Made by a program: the position numbers and the translations under genes
Part shown: piece after piece, positions 7,160 to 16,130 of the stretch
How positions within the stretch are numbered: the first letter of the stretch is position 1
Layout: every line of letters begins with the position of its first letter
Notes under the pieces: model-generated
What the model was told of the DNA's origin: nothing
Database searches by the model: none
Seen by the model: the letters and a program-made list of their open reading frames with translations, nothing else
NCBI RefSeq assembly: GCF_023284045.1
Contig: NZ_JAKIKQ010000001.1
Location: forward strand, 434,001 to 498,000
DNA: 64,000 nt
Direction of reading: 5' to 3'
From: Shewanella kaireitica
GTDB taxonomy: Bacteria; Pseudomonadota; Gammaproteobacteria; Enterobacterales; Shewanellaceae

Positions 7160-8932
7160 ATGCGCCCCTCCTTATATTTTGATGGTCCCGTCGGAAAACT
7201 CAATTGGCATGTATTGAAACTGCTTTGGCCATATTTGTTAGAGTTTAAGCAAAGAGTGGGGTTAGCATTGCTATGTTTAATTGTGGCGAAGGGAGCGAGT
7301 GTCGGTTTACCGTTCGTGTTAAAAGCACTGGTTGACGATTTGACCCTCGATGGAAAGAGTGCCCTTTTAGCCGTACCTGTTGGTTTAGTCGTAGCCTATG
7401 GCGGTATCCGTCTGCTAAACACCATCATTTCAGAGGTCAGAGACACGCTATTTGGTAGAGTGACTGAGCGTGCGATACGGCGCTTAGGGATCGCCGTCTT
7501 TGAACACCTGCATCGACTTGATATGGCTTTTCATTTAGAAAGACGTACAGGTGGTTTGTCTCGTGATATAGAGCGAGGCACCAGTGGTGTGAGTTTTTTG
7601 ATGCGCTTTATGGTGTTCAATATCGTGCCAACATTGTTAGAGATTATCTTGGTTGTCGGGATCTTATTTTATAACTATGGTGTCGGTTACGCTGCAGTAA
7701 CGCTGCTTTCTGTGGTGGCTTATGGTGCTTATTCTGTGGTGGCGACCGAGTGGCGTACAGGTTATGTCAGAGATGCAGCCAAAGCCGATTCCGTTTCTAA
7801 CACGCGAGCAGTCGATAGCCTGCTTAACTATGAAACGGTAAAATACTTTAACAATGAACAATATGAAGCTAACCGCTATGACAGTGCTTTAGCTGACTGG
7901 GAGGAAGCCAAGCGCAAGAATCGATTGTCATTGTTTGCTTTAAATGCGGGCCAAGCTTGTATTATCTCCGTGGCGATGACCATCATGCTCGCTATGGCGG
8001 CAAATGATGTTGTTCAAGGTGTTATGAGCATTGGTGACTTTGTACTGATTAATGCATTTATGATGCAGTTGTTTATTCCGCTTAATTTCTTAGGTTTTGT
8101 CTACCGGGAGATCCGTGGAGCATTCGCCAATATAGAGCGTATGTTTGGCTTGTTAGATAAAGAGCCGTTGATCGAAGATATCGATAATGCAAAAACTGAG
8201 AAGCTGACCAAAGGCGTCGTTTCATTTGAGCAAGTCAGCTTTGGTTATGATAGCAGGCCTATTCTTGATGAGGTCAGTTTCTCTGTTAAGTCTGGGCAAA
8301 AGGTTGCGATTGTCGGCGACAGCGGGGCAGGAAAATCGACAATCGTAAAATTACTGTTTAGGTTTTACGATGTTGTGTCTGGAGTTATTCGCATTGATGG
8401 CCAGGATATTAGAGAATTAAGTCAAGATACCCTTAGGCAAGCGATTGCAATCGTCCCGCAAGATACCGTGCTATTTAATGACACATTAATTGAGAACGTA
8501 CGCTATGGTCGCCCCAGTGCGACAAATGCTGAGATAGCTGAAGCAATTGAGATGGCGCACTTAGGGCATTTTATTGAAAGCTTGCCTGAAGGTGGCGAAA
8601 CCCGTGTCGGTGAACGCGGTTTAAAGTTATCTGGCGGTGAAAAACAACGGGTAGCAATTGCCCGAGCAATTCTCAAACGGGCGCCAATTCTAGTCTTTGA
8701 TGAAGCAACCTCTTCTCTGGATAGTCATTCTGAACAGGCTATATTAACTGCACTAAAAGAGGTGGCGAAAGGCCACACGAGTTTAGTCATTGCCCACAGA
8801 TTGTCGACTGTAGTTGATGCTGACCAAATATTGGTGCTTAGTCAGGGGCGGGTGGTTGAAACAGGGACTCATACTCGCTTGCTTAATGCTGGAGGTTTGT
8901 ATGCCAAACTTTGGCGGATCCAACAAGAGTAG
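7160..8932 (+). CDS. Atm1-type ABC exporter (fused permease and ATPase)
   Basis: 590 residues. The start is taken at the ATG at 7160 because GGAAG lies 5 bases upstream; an in-frame TTG at 7148 lies before that site. The N-terminal half holds six membrane helices of an ABC type-1 exporter fold. The motifs RTGGLSRDIERGTSGVSF and NYETVKYFNNE are characteristic of the Atm1/HMT1 subgroup. The C-terminal ATPase has Walker A GDSGAGKST (about 385-393), signature LSGGEKQ (about 489) and Walker B ILVFDEATSSLD (about 510). Bacterial and mitochondrial relatives export glutathione-linked metals or sulfur species out of the cytoplasm. The actual substrate here is unknown. It seems to be a single-gene transcript. 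Confidence 0.9.
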   Translation: MRPSLYFDGPVGKLNWHVLKLLWPYLLEFKQRVGLALLCLIVAKGASVGLPFVLKALVDDLTLDGKSALLAVPVGLVVAYGGIRLLNTIISEVRDTLFGRVTERAIRRLGIAVFEHLHRLDMAFHLERRTGGLSRDIERGTSGVSFLMRFMVFNIVPTLLEIILVVGILFYNYGVGYAAVTLLSVVAYGAYSVVATEWRTGYVRDAAKADSVSNTRAVDSLLNYETVKYFNNEQYEANRYDSALADWEEAKRKNRLSLFALNAGQACIISVAMTIMLAMAANDVVQGVMSIGDFVLINAFMMQLFIPLNFLGFVYREIRGAFANIERMFGLLDKEPLIEDIDNAKTEKLTKGVVSFEQVSFGYDSRPILDEVSFSVKSGQKVAIVGDSGAGKSTIVKLLFRFYDVVSGVIRIDGQDIRELSQDTLRQAIAIVPQDTVLFNDTLIENVRYGRPSATNAEIAEAIEMAHLGHFIESLPEGGETRVGERGLKLSGGEKQRVAIARAILKRAPILVFDEATSSLDSHSEQAILTALKEVAKGHTSLVIAHRLSTVVDADQILVLSQGRVVETGTHTRLLNAGGLYAKLWRIQQE

Positions 8933-9031
8933 TTACTCGAATAGATTGGTATAAGTGTTTGAGGTTTTAAGCAAAGGCTGTATACAATTCAGCCTAGGTT
9001 CAGATTAGTGTGCTTATAATCAGCTTAACAT

Positions 9032-9043
9032 TAATCATGATTA
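9032..9043. promoter_or_regulatory. 12-bp perfect palindrome upstream of the 87-residue gene
   Basis: TAATCATGATTA lies 17 bases before the ATG at 9060, with TATAAT at 9015-9020 just upstream as a possible -10 box. The position would suit a repressor operator. No regulator is recognised. Confidence 0.3.
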
Positions 9044-9059
9044 TGCTGAGAAGGTCAAA

Positions 9060-9323
9060 ATGAAGAACATACCTCTACTTGTACATATCGAAGGGCAAGA
9101 CAGCAAGGTTAACACCGATTGGCTTGCCATTATGGCTACGCTTAAAAAACGTGGTTTAGAAAAAGATGAGCTCGAAGTGGTTTATTTTGAATTATCAGCA
9201 GGCATGCGCGTTACGACTCGTGGTTTAAGCTTGGCGAAAGCAAGTCCTGTGGATCCGCTTAAAGGATTGTTGTACGAACCGAAATTTTCAGCCCGTGATT
9301 ACGCTGGAATGCTAACAGCTTAG
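9060..9323 (+). CDS. Conserved-type hypothetical protein, 87 residues
   Basis: A small acidic-basic cytoplasmic protein beginning MKNIPLLVHIEGQDSKVNTD, without signal peptide, cysteines or membrane segments. The middle (ATLKKRGLEKDELEVVYFEL) looks like a helix followed by a strand. I do not recognise the family. A GAGAAGG ribosome binding site precedes the ATG. Its stop codon overlaps, by 4 bases, the stop of the minus-strand gene at 9320-9514, a tail-to-tail arrangement. Confidence 0.75.
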   Translation: MKNIPLLVHIEGQDSKVNTDWLAIMATLKKRGLEKDELEVVYFELSAGMRVTTRGLSLAKASPVDPLKGLLYEPKFSARDYAGMLTA

Positions 9324-9514
9324 TAGTTTAGCTTGCCTATTTTCCATCCTTCACAAAGTAAATTTTGAGGGGAAGGTGTTTTCATCGGCTGCAAGCTGGT
9401 GATTTTGCCTTCTCTAAAACAGACATATTCCCCCTCTATCACTGTCATTCGTTGACAGCTATTGCAGCTTATAGATAGCCCTTTATTTTGCTCAGGCATA
9501 TCTTTGTCATCCAT
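9320..9514 (-). CDS. Small four-cysteine protein, 64 residues
   Basis: The product begins MDDKDMPEQNKGLSIS and has Cys17-X2-Cys20, Cys32 and Cys54, enough ligands for one zinc or a small iron-sulfur site. GGAG precedes the ATG by 8 bases. There is no signal peptide, so it should be cytoplasmic. I do not recognise the family. It overlaps the convergent 87-residue gene by 4 bases at the stop codons, so the two transcripts must be antisense to each other at their 3' ends. Confidence 0.7.
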   Translation of the reverse strand: MDDKDMPEQNKGLSISCNSCQRMTVIEGEYVCFREGKITSLQPMKTPSPQNLLCEGWKIGKLNY

Positions 9515-9693
9515 TACTTGACTCCATACATAAAAGAATGCTGTTTGGGCTAGTATTAACCTACTTAGTTAAAGATAGTTCTAACTAACCCTTATTGGAT
9601 ATGCTATTTAATCACTAAAAATGCAGTAGTCCAAGTCTATTTAACTATAAAACTAACTTTATTAACTAATCATTCAAATTGTGACAACGTAAA

Positions 9694-10236
9694 CTATTTC
9701 CCAAAGTGACGTTTTTCTAACCTCACCTCGCCCGTTTCCTCAATCGTTAATAGGTACAGATCTCCGTAGTCAGATTCTGTTAATGGTGTTATTTTTGGAC
9801 CGCCCAATGCACTGATAATAAGTGAAACCGTATTGGAATGCCCTGCGACTATGCTGTTTTCATCTGAAGCGTTAACGAGCTCAACGATTTGTGTTACGTG
9901 TTCTTGCAAACCGTCAGCAGTGCCGACGATGGATATTGTAATATTATTAGCCTCTGCAATGGGCTTTAGTGTTAATTGTGTGCGCTGGTAGTTACTGGCG
10001 ATGGCTTGGGAAAAGGAGAGTTTAGGTAAGGCCTTAATGAGTGCCGTGGCTCGTATTGTTCCCTTTTCACTTAATGCTGGGTCGCGTGTACCATCACTGA
10101 GTTTTTCTGCGTGACGCACCACTATGACCGTTTTGCTTTTTACTGCATTGGGAGTCGCTTGTTCGACAGCGAGTACGCTATTGCCATTCAACATGAAAAT
10201 GGCGAATACAAATATTGTTTTGATGGTGACTTTCAT
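9694..10236 (-). CDS. Periplasmic histidine phosphatase family protein
   Basis: 180 residues with a signal peptide (hydrophobic residues 7-23, ending LAVEQA). The histidine-phosphatase signature VIVVRHAEK holds the nucleophilic histidine. A second basic motif IASNYQRTQLT and the distal GHSNTV histidine complete the active site. The size and fold resemble SixA and the broad phosphoglycerate-mutase-like family, but the signal peptide points to a periplasmic phosphatase of unknown substrate. It is divergent from the ferredoxin reductase gene (169 bases between starts). Confidence 0.85.
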   Translation of the reverse strand: MKVTIKTIFVFAIFMLNGNSVLAVEQATPNAVKSKTVIVVRHAEKLSDGTRDPALSEKGTIRATALIKALPKLSFSQAIASNYQRTQLTLKPIAEANNITISIVGTADGLQEHVTQIVELVNASDENSIVAGHSNTVSLIISALGGPKITPLTESDYGDLYLLTIEETGEVRLEKRHFGK

Positions 10237-10405
10237 AGGTAGGCCTTGAGTTTACTCATTTTATTTCTGATAAAGAAAGGTTTAACTGCATTACTCGTTT
10301 AGTTGTTAACATTTTTACAGCTCAAAAACATCTTTGATAGATTAATCTTTCTGAATATGAAATAAAAGTTTATGCTGAAATGACGACGCACTTTTGGAGC
10401 AGATT

Positions 10406-11155
10406 ATGTGGATTGAAGGCAAAGTCATAGAACGCCAAGATTGGAGTGACAAGTTATTTTCCCTAAAGATTAAAGTCGATATTGGTGACTTTATTGCTGG
10501 TCAGTTTATTAAGTTGAGTCAGTTGATTGATGATAAACGCATTGGTCGAGCTTACTCTCTAGTCAATCCGCCCGGAACCGATTATATCGAAGTGTTGGCC
10601 GTTGCTGTGGATGATGGCCAGCTGTCGCCTAATCTTCAAGCACTCTCTAAAGGGGATGTTATTGATGTAGCGACCAAAGCCTCGGGCTTTATGACCCTTG
10701 ATGAGCTTCCTAAAGATGATAACAAGGGAGAGCATTTATGGTTTTTAGCAACAGGCACAGCCGTCGGCCCTTTTATCTCAATGATGGCGACCAATGAACC
10801 ATGGCAAAGCTACCAGAAAGTAGTGTTAGTTTATGGTGTGAGAGAGGTTGAGGATTTAGCCTACTTGCCCCAACTTAGAGCGTTTGAAGCCAAATATCCG
10901 CAGCAATTTAAACTGGTGTTATCGGTGACGCGAGAGCCTTTTGAGGGCGCATTAACTTGCCGGATCCCTGATGGGCTTAACAATGGTGATATAGAAGCTA
11001 AAGCAGGTATCAAGCTATCAGCTAAAGATTCACAAGTGATGATTTGTGGCAATCCAGGAATGATTACAGATGCTCAAGATTGTTTGAAAGAACGGGGCTT
11101 AACTAAAAATTTACGCCGTGCCCCTGGGCAGATTACGGTCGAAAAATATTGGTAA
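10406..11155 (+). CDS. fpr: Ferredoxin--NADP+ reductase
   Basis: 249 residues. The ATG at 10406 is chosen because TTTTGGAG lies just upstream; an in-frame TTG at 10394 overlaps that site. FAD binding is shown by the RAYSLVNPPG motif, NADP binding by the GTAVGPFISM and VYGVREVEDL segments, and the C-terminus ends VEKYW as in subclass I bacterial Fpr. The enzyme moves electrons between NADPH and ferredoxin or flavodoxin, supporting redox defence and iron-sulfur repair. The GST-like gene begins 10 bases downstream, so they are co-transcribed. Confidence 0.93.
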   Translation: MWIEGKVIERQDWSDKLFSLKIKVDIGDFIAGQFIKLSQLIDDKRIGRAYSLVNPPGTDYIEVLAVAVDDGQLSPNLQALSKGDVIDVATKASGFMTLDELPKDDNKGEHLWFLATGTAVGPFISMMATNEPWQSYQKVVLVYGVREVEDLAYLPQLRAFEAKYPQQFKLVLSVTREPFEGALTCRIPDGLNNGDIEAKAGIKLSAKDSQVMICGNPGMITDAQDCLKERGLTKNLRRAPGQITVEKYW

Positions 11156-11165
11156 GGAACGCGTC

Positions 11166-11765
11166 ATGAAATTGTATTATTCCGATGCATCGCCCTATGC
11201 GCGCTGCGTTAGAGTGTTTATCTGCTATCACGACATTGAAGGTGTTGAAGAGATTATTGCTAATCCTTTTGATAACTCCCCTGAACTCCTTAGAGTCAAC
11301 CCGCTAGCCAAAATTCCCTGCTTACAACTGAATGATGGCTCTGCACTCTATGATAGCGAGGTGATAATGCGTTATTTAGACGCTGAATTTGGTCAGTCTC
11401 GCTTATTTGGTTCAACGGGGCATAATTGGTTGCAGCAGTGCCATTTTTCATTGTTAAAAGGCATTTTTGATAGCGCTGTTTCGTTAAGGCAAGAGCAACT
11501 TAGGGAGGATGAAGGCTTACGGTCTTCGTTCTGGACCTCGCGATATGAACAGGCTTTATTAAGAGGCCTAAAAGAGGTTGAGACGTTGGGGATTACTCGT
11601 AGTGCTGAATTAACTGCGCTGCAAGTTATGTTGGTTTGTTTATTGGAATACATCGACTTTCGTCATCCAGATCTGCCTTGGCGAAATGTTACTTCAGCAT
11701 TGAGTGTTTGGTTAGAGCAAGCGCAGCAAGCTGATGTTTTTATTGCGACAAGACCCAAGATGTAG
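11166..11765 (+). CDS. Glutathione S-transferase family protein
   Basis: 199 residues from the ATG at 11166, preceded by AAGGA. The N-terminal thioredoxin-like domain contains SPYARCVRV (active-site region with Ser/Cys), NPLAKIPCLQL (cis-proline loop) and DSEVIMRYLD (glutathione gamma-glutamyl contact). An all-helical C-terminal domain follows. The substrate is unknown. It is joined to fpr by a 10-base gap, which suggests a redox-related role. Confidence 0.87.
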   Translation: MKLYYSDASPYARCVRVFICYHDIEGVEEIIANPFDNSPELLRVNPLAKIPCLQLNDGSALYDSEVIMRYLDAEFGQSRLFGSTGHNWLQQCHFSLLKGIFDSAVSLRQEQLREDEGLRSSFWTSRYEQALLRGLKEVETLGITRSAELTALQVMLVCLLEYIDFRHPDLPWRNVTSALSVWLEQAQQADVFIATRPKM

Positions 11766-11902
11766 ATTGGTATAGATAAATAGCCCAGTTGTATTAAGTT
11801 TATGTTAATTAAGCCATTACTAAATAGAGATGGCAAGTTTTTAGTCGCTAAAAGTTTGCACTAATTACTTGCTGTTATCGCTCTGATTGATTACTCTTGT
11901 TG

Positions 11903-11921
11903 CAATTGAGAATTATTATCA
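11903..11921 (+). promoter_or_regulatory. Fur box upstream of fbpA
   Basis: CAATTGAGAATTATTATCA closely follows the 19-bp Fur consensus (GATAATGATAATCATTATC). It lies 44 bases before fbpA, in promoter range. It implies iron repression of the ferric importer. Confidence 0.7.
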
Positions 11922-11964
11922 GCGTCGTGCTGGCTATTAGATATTGTTAAAGGGGTAAAAGGTC

Positions 11965-12972
11965 ATGAGAGTAATCACCAGTCTAATGATGGTTGGACTT
12001 CTGTGTAGTGCAAGTGTGGTGAGTGCCGCTGAAAGGTTAACGGTTTATTCGTATCGTCAGGCCTTCCTTATTGACCCTATTCTAGCTGACTTTACTAAGC
12101 AAACCGGTATTGATGTCGACGTCGTTTTTTCAAAAAAAGGTATTGCTGAACGTATGATGCGTGAAGGTCGGTTATCAAAGGCCGATATTGTACTGACATC
12201 AGATTTTTATCGTTTAATGGAGTTAGCTGAAAAAGATCTGGTGATCCCTGCTAAAAGTGATGTCCTTAAACAAAACATACCGCAAAAATATCGCTCTCCT
12301 GATGACATGTGGTATGCACTCACAATGCGTGTCCGTAATGTTTACAGCTCAAAAGAGCGATTAGGTAAGCTGGATATCAATTATGAAGATCTTGCTGACC
12401 CTAAATTCGCAGGCAAAATATGTACCCGCAGCGGTAAGCATCCTTACAATGTGTCATTAGTTGCTTCGATGATCGCTCACCACGGTGAAGCGGAGGCAAA
12501 AACATGGTTAGAAGGTCTAAAGTCGAACCTTGCACGTAAGCCACAGGGCAATGATAGAGCTCAGGTGAAAGCGGTAAGTGAAGGGTTATGCGATATAGCG
12601 ATTGGTAACAGTTATTACCTCGGTAAGATGTTGCAAGACCCTAAACAGAAGCCATGGGCTGATGCGGTGGAGATTAATTTCCCAAATCAAGATAATCGTG
12701 GCTCGCACATCAATGTATCAGGTATGGCGTTGGCTAAGCACACTAAAAATGCAGAAGCGGCTATTCAGTTGATGGAGTTCTTATCAAGTGATGCAGCGCA
12801 ACAAACATATGCTGATGTTAATATGGAGTATCCGGTTAAGGCTGATGTAAAACCGTCAAAACTTGTCGCTTCTTGGGGGAAATTTAAAGCAGATGATCTT
12901 CCTATCTATAAGTTAGCACAATACCACGGTGCAGCGATTAAGCTTTTAGATGAAGTGAAGTTTGATCTTTAA
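11965..12972 (+). CDS. fbpA: Ferric iron ABC transporter, periplasmic binding protein
   Basis: 335 residues with a signal peptide ending VVSAAE near residue 22. The fold is that of FbpA/FutA ferric-binding proteins. LTVYSYRQAFLIDPILADF opens the mature protein, and GNSYYLG carries the paired tyrosines that bind Fe(III) in this family. It captures ferric iron in the periplasm for the FbpBC permease and ATPase encoded downstream. A Fur box lies at 11903. A stem-loop and an intrinsic terminator separate it from fbpB, so the binding protein is probably made in excess. Confidence 0.92.
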   Translation: MRVITSLMMVGLLCSASVVSAAERLTVYSYRQAFLIDPILADFTKQTGIDVDVVFSKKGIAERMMREGRLSKADIVLTSDFYRLMELAEKDLVIPAKSDVLKQNIPQKYRSPDDMWYALTMRVRNVYSSKERLGKLDINYEDLADPKFAGKICTRSGKHPYNVSLVASMIAHHGEAEAKTWLEGLKSNLARKPQGNDRAQVKAVSEGLCDIAIGNSYYLGKMLQDPKQKPWADAVEINFPNQDNRGSHINVSGMALAKHTKNAEAAIQLMEFLSSDAAQQTYADVNMEYPVKADVKPSKLVASWGKFKADDLPIYKLAQYHGAAIKLLDEVKFDL

Positions 12973-12994
12973 GCTTACTATTTAAGGTTGGTCT

Positions 12995-13016
12995 AACACT
13001 ATTACTATATAGTGTT
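12995..13016 (+). other. Intercistronic stem-loop after fbpA
   Basis: AACACTAT and ATAGTGTT form an 8-bp perfect stem with a 6-base loop, 22 bases after the fbpA stop. There is no T-run. It would protect the fbpA mRNA 3' end. Confidence 0.5.
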
Positions 13017-13050
13017 TCAGCTTAAATCTTTTGTGGTTGTACTGTCAGAG

Positions 13051-13078
13051 CCTATCTTTATGATAGGTTTTGTTTTTT
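13051..13078 (+). terminator. Intrinsic terminator/attenuator between fbpA and fbpB
   Basis: CCTATC and GATAGG pair around TTTAT, followed by TTTTGTTTTTT. This is a short-stem intrinsic terminator inside the operon, and partial readthrough would lower fbpBC expression relative to fbpA. Confidence 0.65.
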
Positions 13079-13117
13079 AGGTACTTTTATTTTCATGACT
13101 TCTGGGCATCTAACATC

Positions 13118-14749
13118 ATGATACTAGGCTTAGCAAAACGCTGGTCTGTTGCAAGTTACACCTTAGCGCTTCTCATTGTCATGCCGCTCGTAGCGCTTAT
13201 ATTGCAATCATTTTTGCCCGATGAAGCTGTTTTCGGTCATCTGATGGCAACCGTTTTGCCGACTTATATAAGCAACACTTTGTTGCTTATATTTTGGGTG
13301 GTGATTGGCGCTCTTATTTTTGCAATCCCAGCAGCTTGGTTAGTGGCAAAGTGTCGATTTCCAGGCCGAAATATATTCCAATGGGCACTGCTATTGCCTT
13401 TAGCTATGCCTGCTTATGTCGTTGCCTACGTTTACACTGATCTTTTTGATTATGCAGGCCCTGTGCAACGAACTCTTCGAAGTCTATTTAGCTGGCAAAC
13501 ACCTCACGATTATTACTTTCCGCAAGTACGCTCTTTAGGGGGCGCCGCAATTATGCTGGCGTTAGTGCTGTTTCCATATATCTACCTATTGGCTCGCACT
13601 GCGTTTATGGAACAATCCACAAGTTTAGGCCATGCGGCTCGAGTTATGGGCTGTAGTCCGTGGAAGAGCTTTTGGAGACTCAGTTTACCAATGGCAAGAC
13701 CAGCCTTAGCTGTTGGTGCGACGCTTGTTGCCATGGAAACGGCAGCTGACTTTGCTACAGTAAGCTATTTTGCAGTGCCTACACTCACGACTGCGGTTTA
13801 TGATACTTGGTTCGAATATGGCAGTTTAACGGCCGCCGCTAAGCTTTCTACTATCATGTTGTTTGTGGTATTTGCCATGGTGGGTTTTGAGCGCTTTGCA
13901 CGTCGCAAACAACAGCTTTTTCAAAAGCAGTCTGCGCCAGGCGAGCTTGACTACTTTTGTCTTAATGGTGCAAAGGCGTTTGCTGCTACAGGCTATTGTT
14001 TTATCTTACTGGCACTCGCATTTATGCTTCCTTTTGCAATATTATTGCAATATGCATGGGGCTATTTTGCAGAGAGCTGGAATGCTAAGTTTTTCGAATA
14101 CAGCTTTAACAGTTTGTGGATTTCGCTGGTTGTCAGCCTTGTCTGTGTCTGTATCGGTATTGTGCTAATGTTTGTCAGAAGGGTGAGTCCACATAAAGCT
14201 GATATGTTGCCTTCAAGACTCGCTTCTACCGGCTATGCGCTACCTGGAACAGTATTAGCCATTGGAATCTTGGTCCCTTTCACTCAACTCGATTTTGCTA
14301 TTAATGATTTAGCTTACTATTTTGGCCTACAAGAACCTGGGCTGATACTAACGGGAAGTTCATTCATTCTAATATGTGCCTTTTGTATTCGTTTTGCTGC
14401 AATTGCTATCGGTAGTATAGAGAACAGTTATAAACGGATTTCACCCTCTTTAGACATGGCAAGTGTGACATTAGGTCTTACCCCTAAATCACTGCTTGCG
14501 AGGGTTCATATTCCTTTACTCAGAAAAGGTATTTTTGCCGGGTTATTGTTGGTTTTTATAGAGTGTATGAAAGAGCTTCCAGCAGCTCTGTTACTTAGGC
14601 CGATAGGTTTTGAAAATTTGGCAACCTATGTTTTTCAATTTGTTTCAGATGAGCAGCTCGAACACGGTGCGTTAGCGGCAATCGTTATCGTATTGGTTGG
14701 TCTCGTTCCTTTGATTTATCTGAACCATTCGTTGGAGCAAGAAAAGTAA
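13118..14749 (+). CDS. fbpB: Ferric iron ABC transporter permease
   Basis: 543 residues from the ATG at 13118. The in-frame TTG at 13070 falls within the U-tract of the upstream terminator, so it is rejected; no strong ribosome binding site is seen for either. It is a two-module permease with about twelve membrane helices. Each half carries the cytoplasmic EAA-type loop that docks with the ATPase: ARVMGCSPWKSFWRLSLP in the first and ASVTLGLTPKSLLARVHIP in the second. This is the fused architecture of FbpB/FutB. The stop is 2 bases before fbpC. Confidence 0.9.
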   Translation: MILGLAKRWSVASYTLALLIVMPLVALILQSFLPDEAVFGHLMATVLPTYISNTLLLIFWVVIGALIFAIPAAWLVAKCRFPGRNIFQWALLLPLAMPAYVVAYVYTDLFDYAGPVQRTLRSLFSWQTPHDYYFPQVRSLGGAAIMLALVLFPYIYLLARTAFMEQSTSLGHAARVMGCSPWKSFWRLSLPMARPALAVGATLVAMETAADFATVSYFAVPTLTTAVYDTWFEYGSLTAAAKLSTIMLFVVFAMVGFERFARRKQQLFQKQSAPGELDYFCLNGAKAFAATGYCFILLALAFMLPFAILLQYAWGYFAESWNAKFFEYSFNSLWISLVVSLVCVCIGIVLMFVRRVSPHKADMLPSRLASTGYALPGTVLAIGILVPFTQLDFAINDLAYYFGLQEPGLILTGSSFILICAFCIRFAAIAIGSIENSYKRISPSLDMASVTLGLTPKSLLARVHIPLLRKGIFAGLLLVFIECMKELPAALLLRPIGFENLATYVFQFVSDEQLEHGALAAIVIVLVGLVPLIYLNHSLEQEK

Positions 14750-14751
14750 TT

Positions 14752-15780
14752 ATGGCTACATTACAAGTAAGCAATGTTCATAGTAGTTACCAAAAGCACG
14801 TTGTGCTGAAAGGGCTGGATTTAACGGTTGAGAAAGGTGAAATTGTCGCCTTGTTGGGACCGAGTGGTTGCGGTAAAACCACACTGTTGCGCGCGATTGC
14901 TGGTTTACAGAGTATTTCTGCTGGCGAGATAAAAATCAACGGTAAAGCAGTGGTATCTGATAACGAGTTTGTTGCCAGCGAGAAACGTGGAATTGGGATG
15001 ATTTTCCAAGATTACGCTTTATTTCCTCACTTGACTGTTGCTGAAAACGTACTCTTTGGCGTAAAGCTAGCTGATAAAGCCAGCAAAGCTGCAAGGCTTG
15101 AGAATATGCTGGCTCTAGTCAAGTTGGATGGGCTGGGGGAACGTTATCCACATGAACTATCTGGTGGACAGCAACAAAGGGTATCGATTGCTAGAGCACT
15201 GGCCTATGAGCCAGAAGTCCTTTTGCTCGATGAACCCTTTTCTAATATAGATGCCAAAGTCCGCAGAGAGATGATGCTTGAGATCCGTAATATTTTGAAG
15301 AGTCATAATATTAGTGCGGTTTTTGTGACGCACAGTAAGGACGAGGCGTTTGTTTTTGCAGACAAGTTAGCATTATTTAACCAAGGGCAAATCGTGCAAT
15401 GTGGTGATGCCGAACGCTTGTATTTACGGCCTGAAGATAAGTATGTCGCTGACTTTCTAGGCGCTAGCAATTATCTTGAAGCGACAGTGATAGCAGACAA
15501 AAGAGTGTCTACACTTATTGGTGATATCGAAAGTGACCAACAACTTAAGGCCACAGTCGGTAGTGAAGTTGAGTTATTACTTAGACCACAGCAACTGCAG
15601 ATCGCTAGAAGTGAGTCGGGCGTTGGTGAAGTTATCGAACGACGTTTTCTTGGTAGCGTTTGCCAGTACTTGGTCAGTATTGGTAGCAAAACACTTGATA
15701 TTCACAGTGAATACTTAGATATCAAGATCGGAGAAAAGGTGGCAATTACTACAACGCTACACGGTTTAGTATTATTGTAA
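14752..15780 (+). CDS. fbpC: Ferric iron ABC transporter ATP-binding protein
   Basis: 342 residues. Walker A is GPSGCGKTT, Q-loop FQDYALFPH, signature LSGGQQQRVSIARAL and Walker B LLLDEPFSN, then an FVTHSKDEAF switch histidine. A C-terminal regulatory domain (residues about 235-342) resembles the TOBE-type domain of FbpC and related importers. It powers Fe(III) uptake with FbpAB. The stop codon is followed directly by four in-frame copies of a 9-bp repeat. Confidence 0.92.
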   Translation: MATLQVSNVHSSYQKHVVLKGLDLTVEKGEIVALLGPSGCGKTTLLRAIAGLQSISAGEIKINGKAVVSDNEFVASEKRGIGMIFQDYALFPHLTVAENVLFGVKLADKASKAARLENMLALVKLDGLGERYPHELSGGQQQRVSIARALAYEPEVLLLDEPFSNIDAKVRREMMLEIRNILKSHNISAVFVTHSKDEAFVFADKLALFNQGQIVQCGDAERLYLRPEDKYVADFLGASNYLEATVIADKRVSTLIGDIESDQQLKATVGSEVELLLRPQQLQIARSESGVGEVIERRFLGSVCQYLVSIGSKTLDIHSEYLDIKIGEKVAITTTLHGLVLL

Positions 15781-15820
15781 TTGACGTAATTGACGTAATT
15801 GACGTAATTGACGTAATTGA
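15781..15820 (+). repeat. 9-bp tandem repeat (TTGACGTAA x 4 plus partial)
   Basis: Four exact copies at 15781-15816 and a TTGA fragment abut the fbpC stop. Each unit read in the fbpC frame ends in TAA, giving a series of back-up stops. The array is likely slippage-prone. Apart from the relic at 15873, the gap up to 16130 shows nothing else. Confidence 0.9.
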
Positions 15821-15872
15821 GGCCATTAACTGACTTTTATCGCTACATAGTAACGTCCAGTGTATTTATTGA

Positions 15873-15929
15873 GTTGTTTTTTCCTGTGTTTATTGACTAT
15901 TTTACTAAGCTTGAATCTAGTGTGTTTAG
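15873..15929 (+). repeat. Decayed fragment related to the MITE-like element at 17071
   Basis: This 57-base stretch aligns without gaps to 17091-17147 of the element downstream of the DyP gene, with 40 of 57 positions equal by hand count. The match is best over GTTGTTTTT and GTTTATTG. No terminal repeats remain. It is in the same orientation as the intact copy. Confidence 0.45.
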
Positions 15930-16130
15930 CCCAATATTAAATTGCGCGCTCTCCGTGCTTACTCTTGCTGATACTATTGGAAAAACTGAGTGATACTGGT
16001 GGCTAGCTTAGTAAGTTGATTAAAGATAAGTCTTTATTTTTGGTTAATGTGCGTCAGATATAATTATTAATGACTAAAGTTGTAGATAATATTGCCGAAG
16101 ATTAATGAATAATAAGGGTTACAGATAAAA

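Noticed and set aside
13070..13117. Upstream TTG start for fbpB
   Set aside because: The TTG lies in the T-run of the intrinsic terminator, which makes it implausible as a translation start.
15781..15820. CRISPR array
   Set aside because: The units are 9 bases with no spacers. It is a simple tandem repeat.
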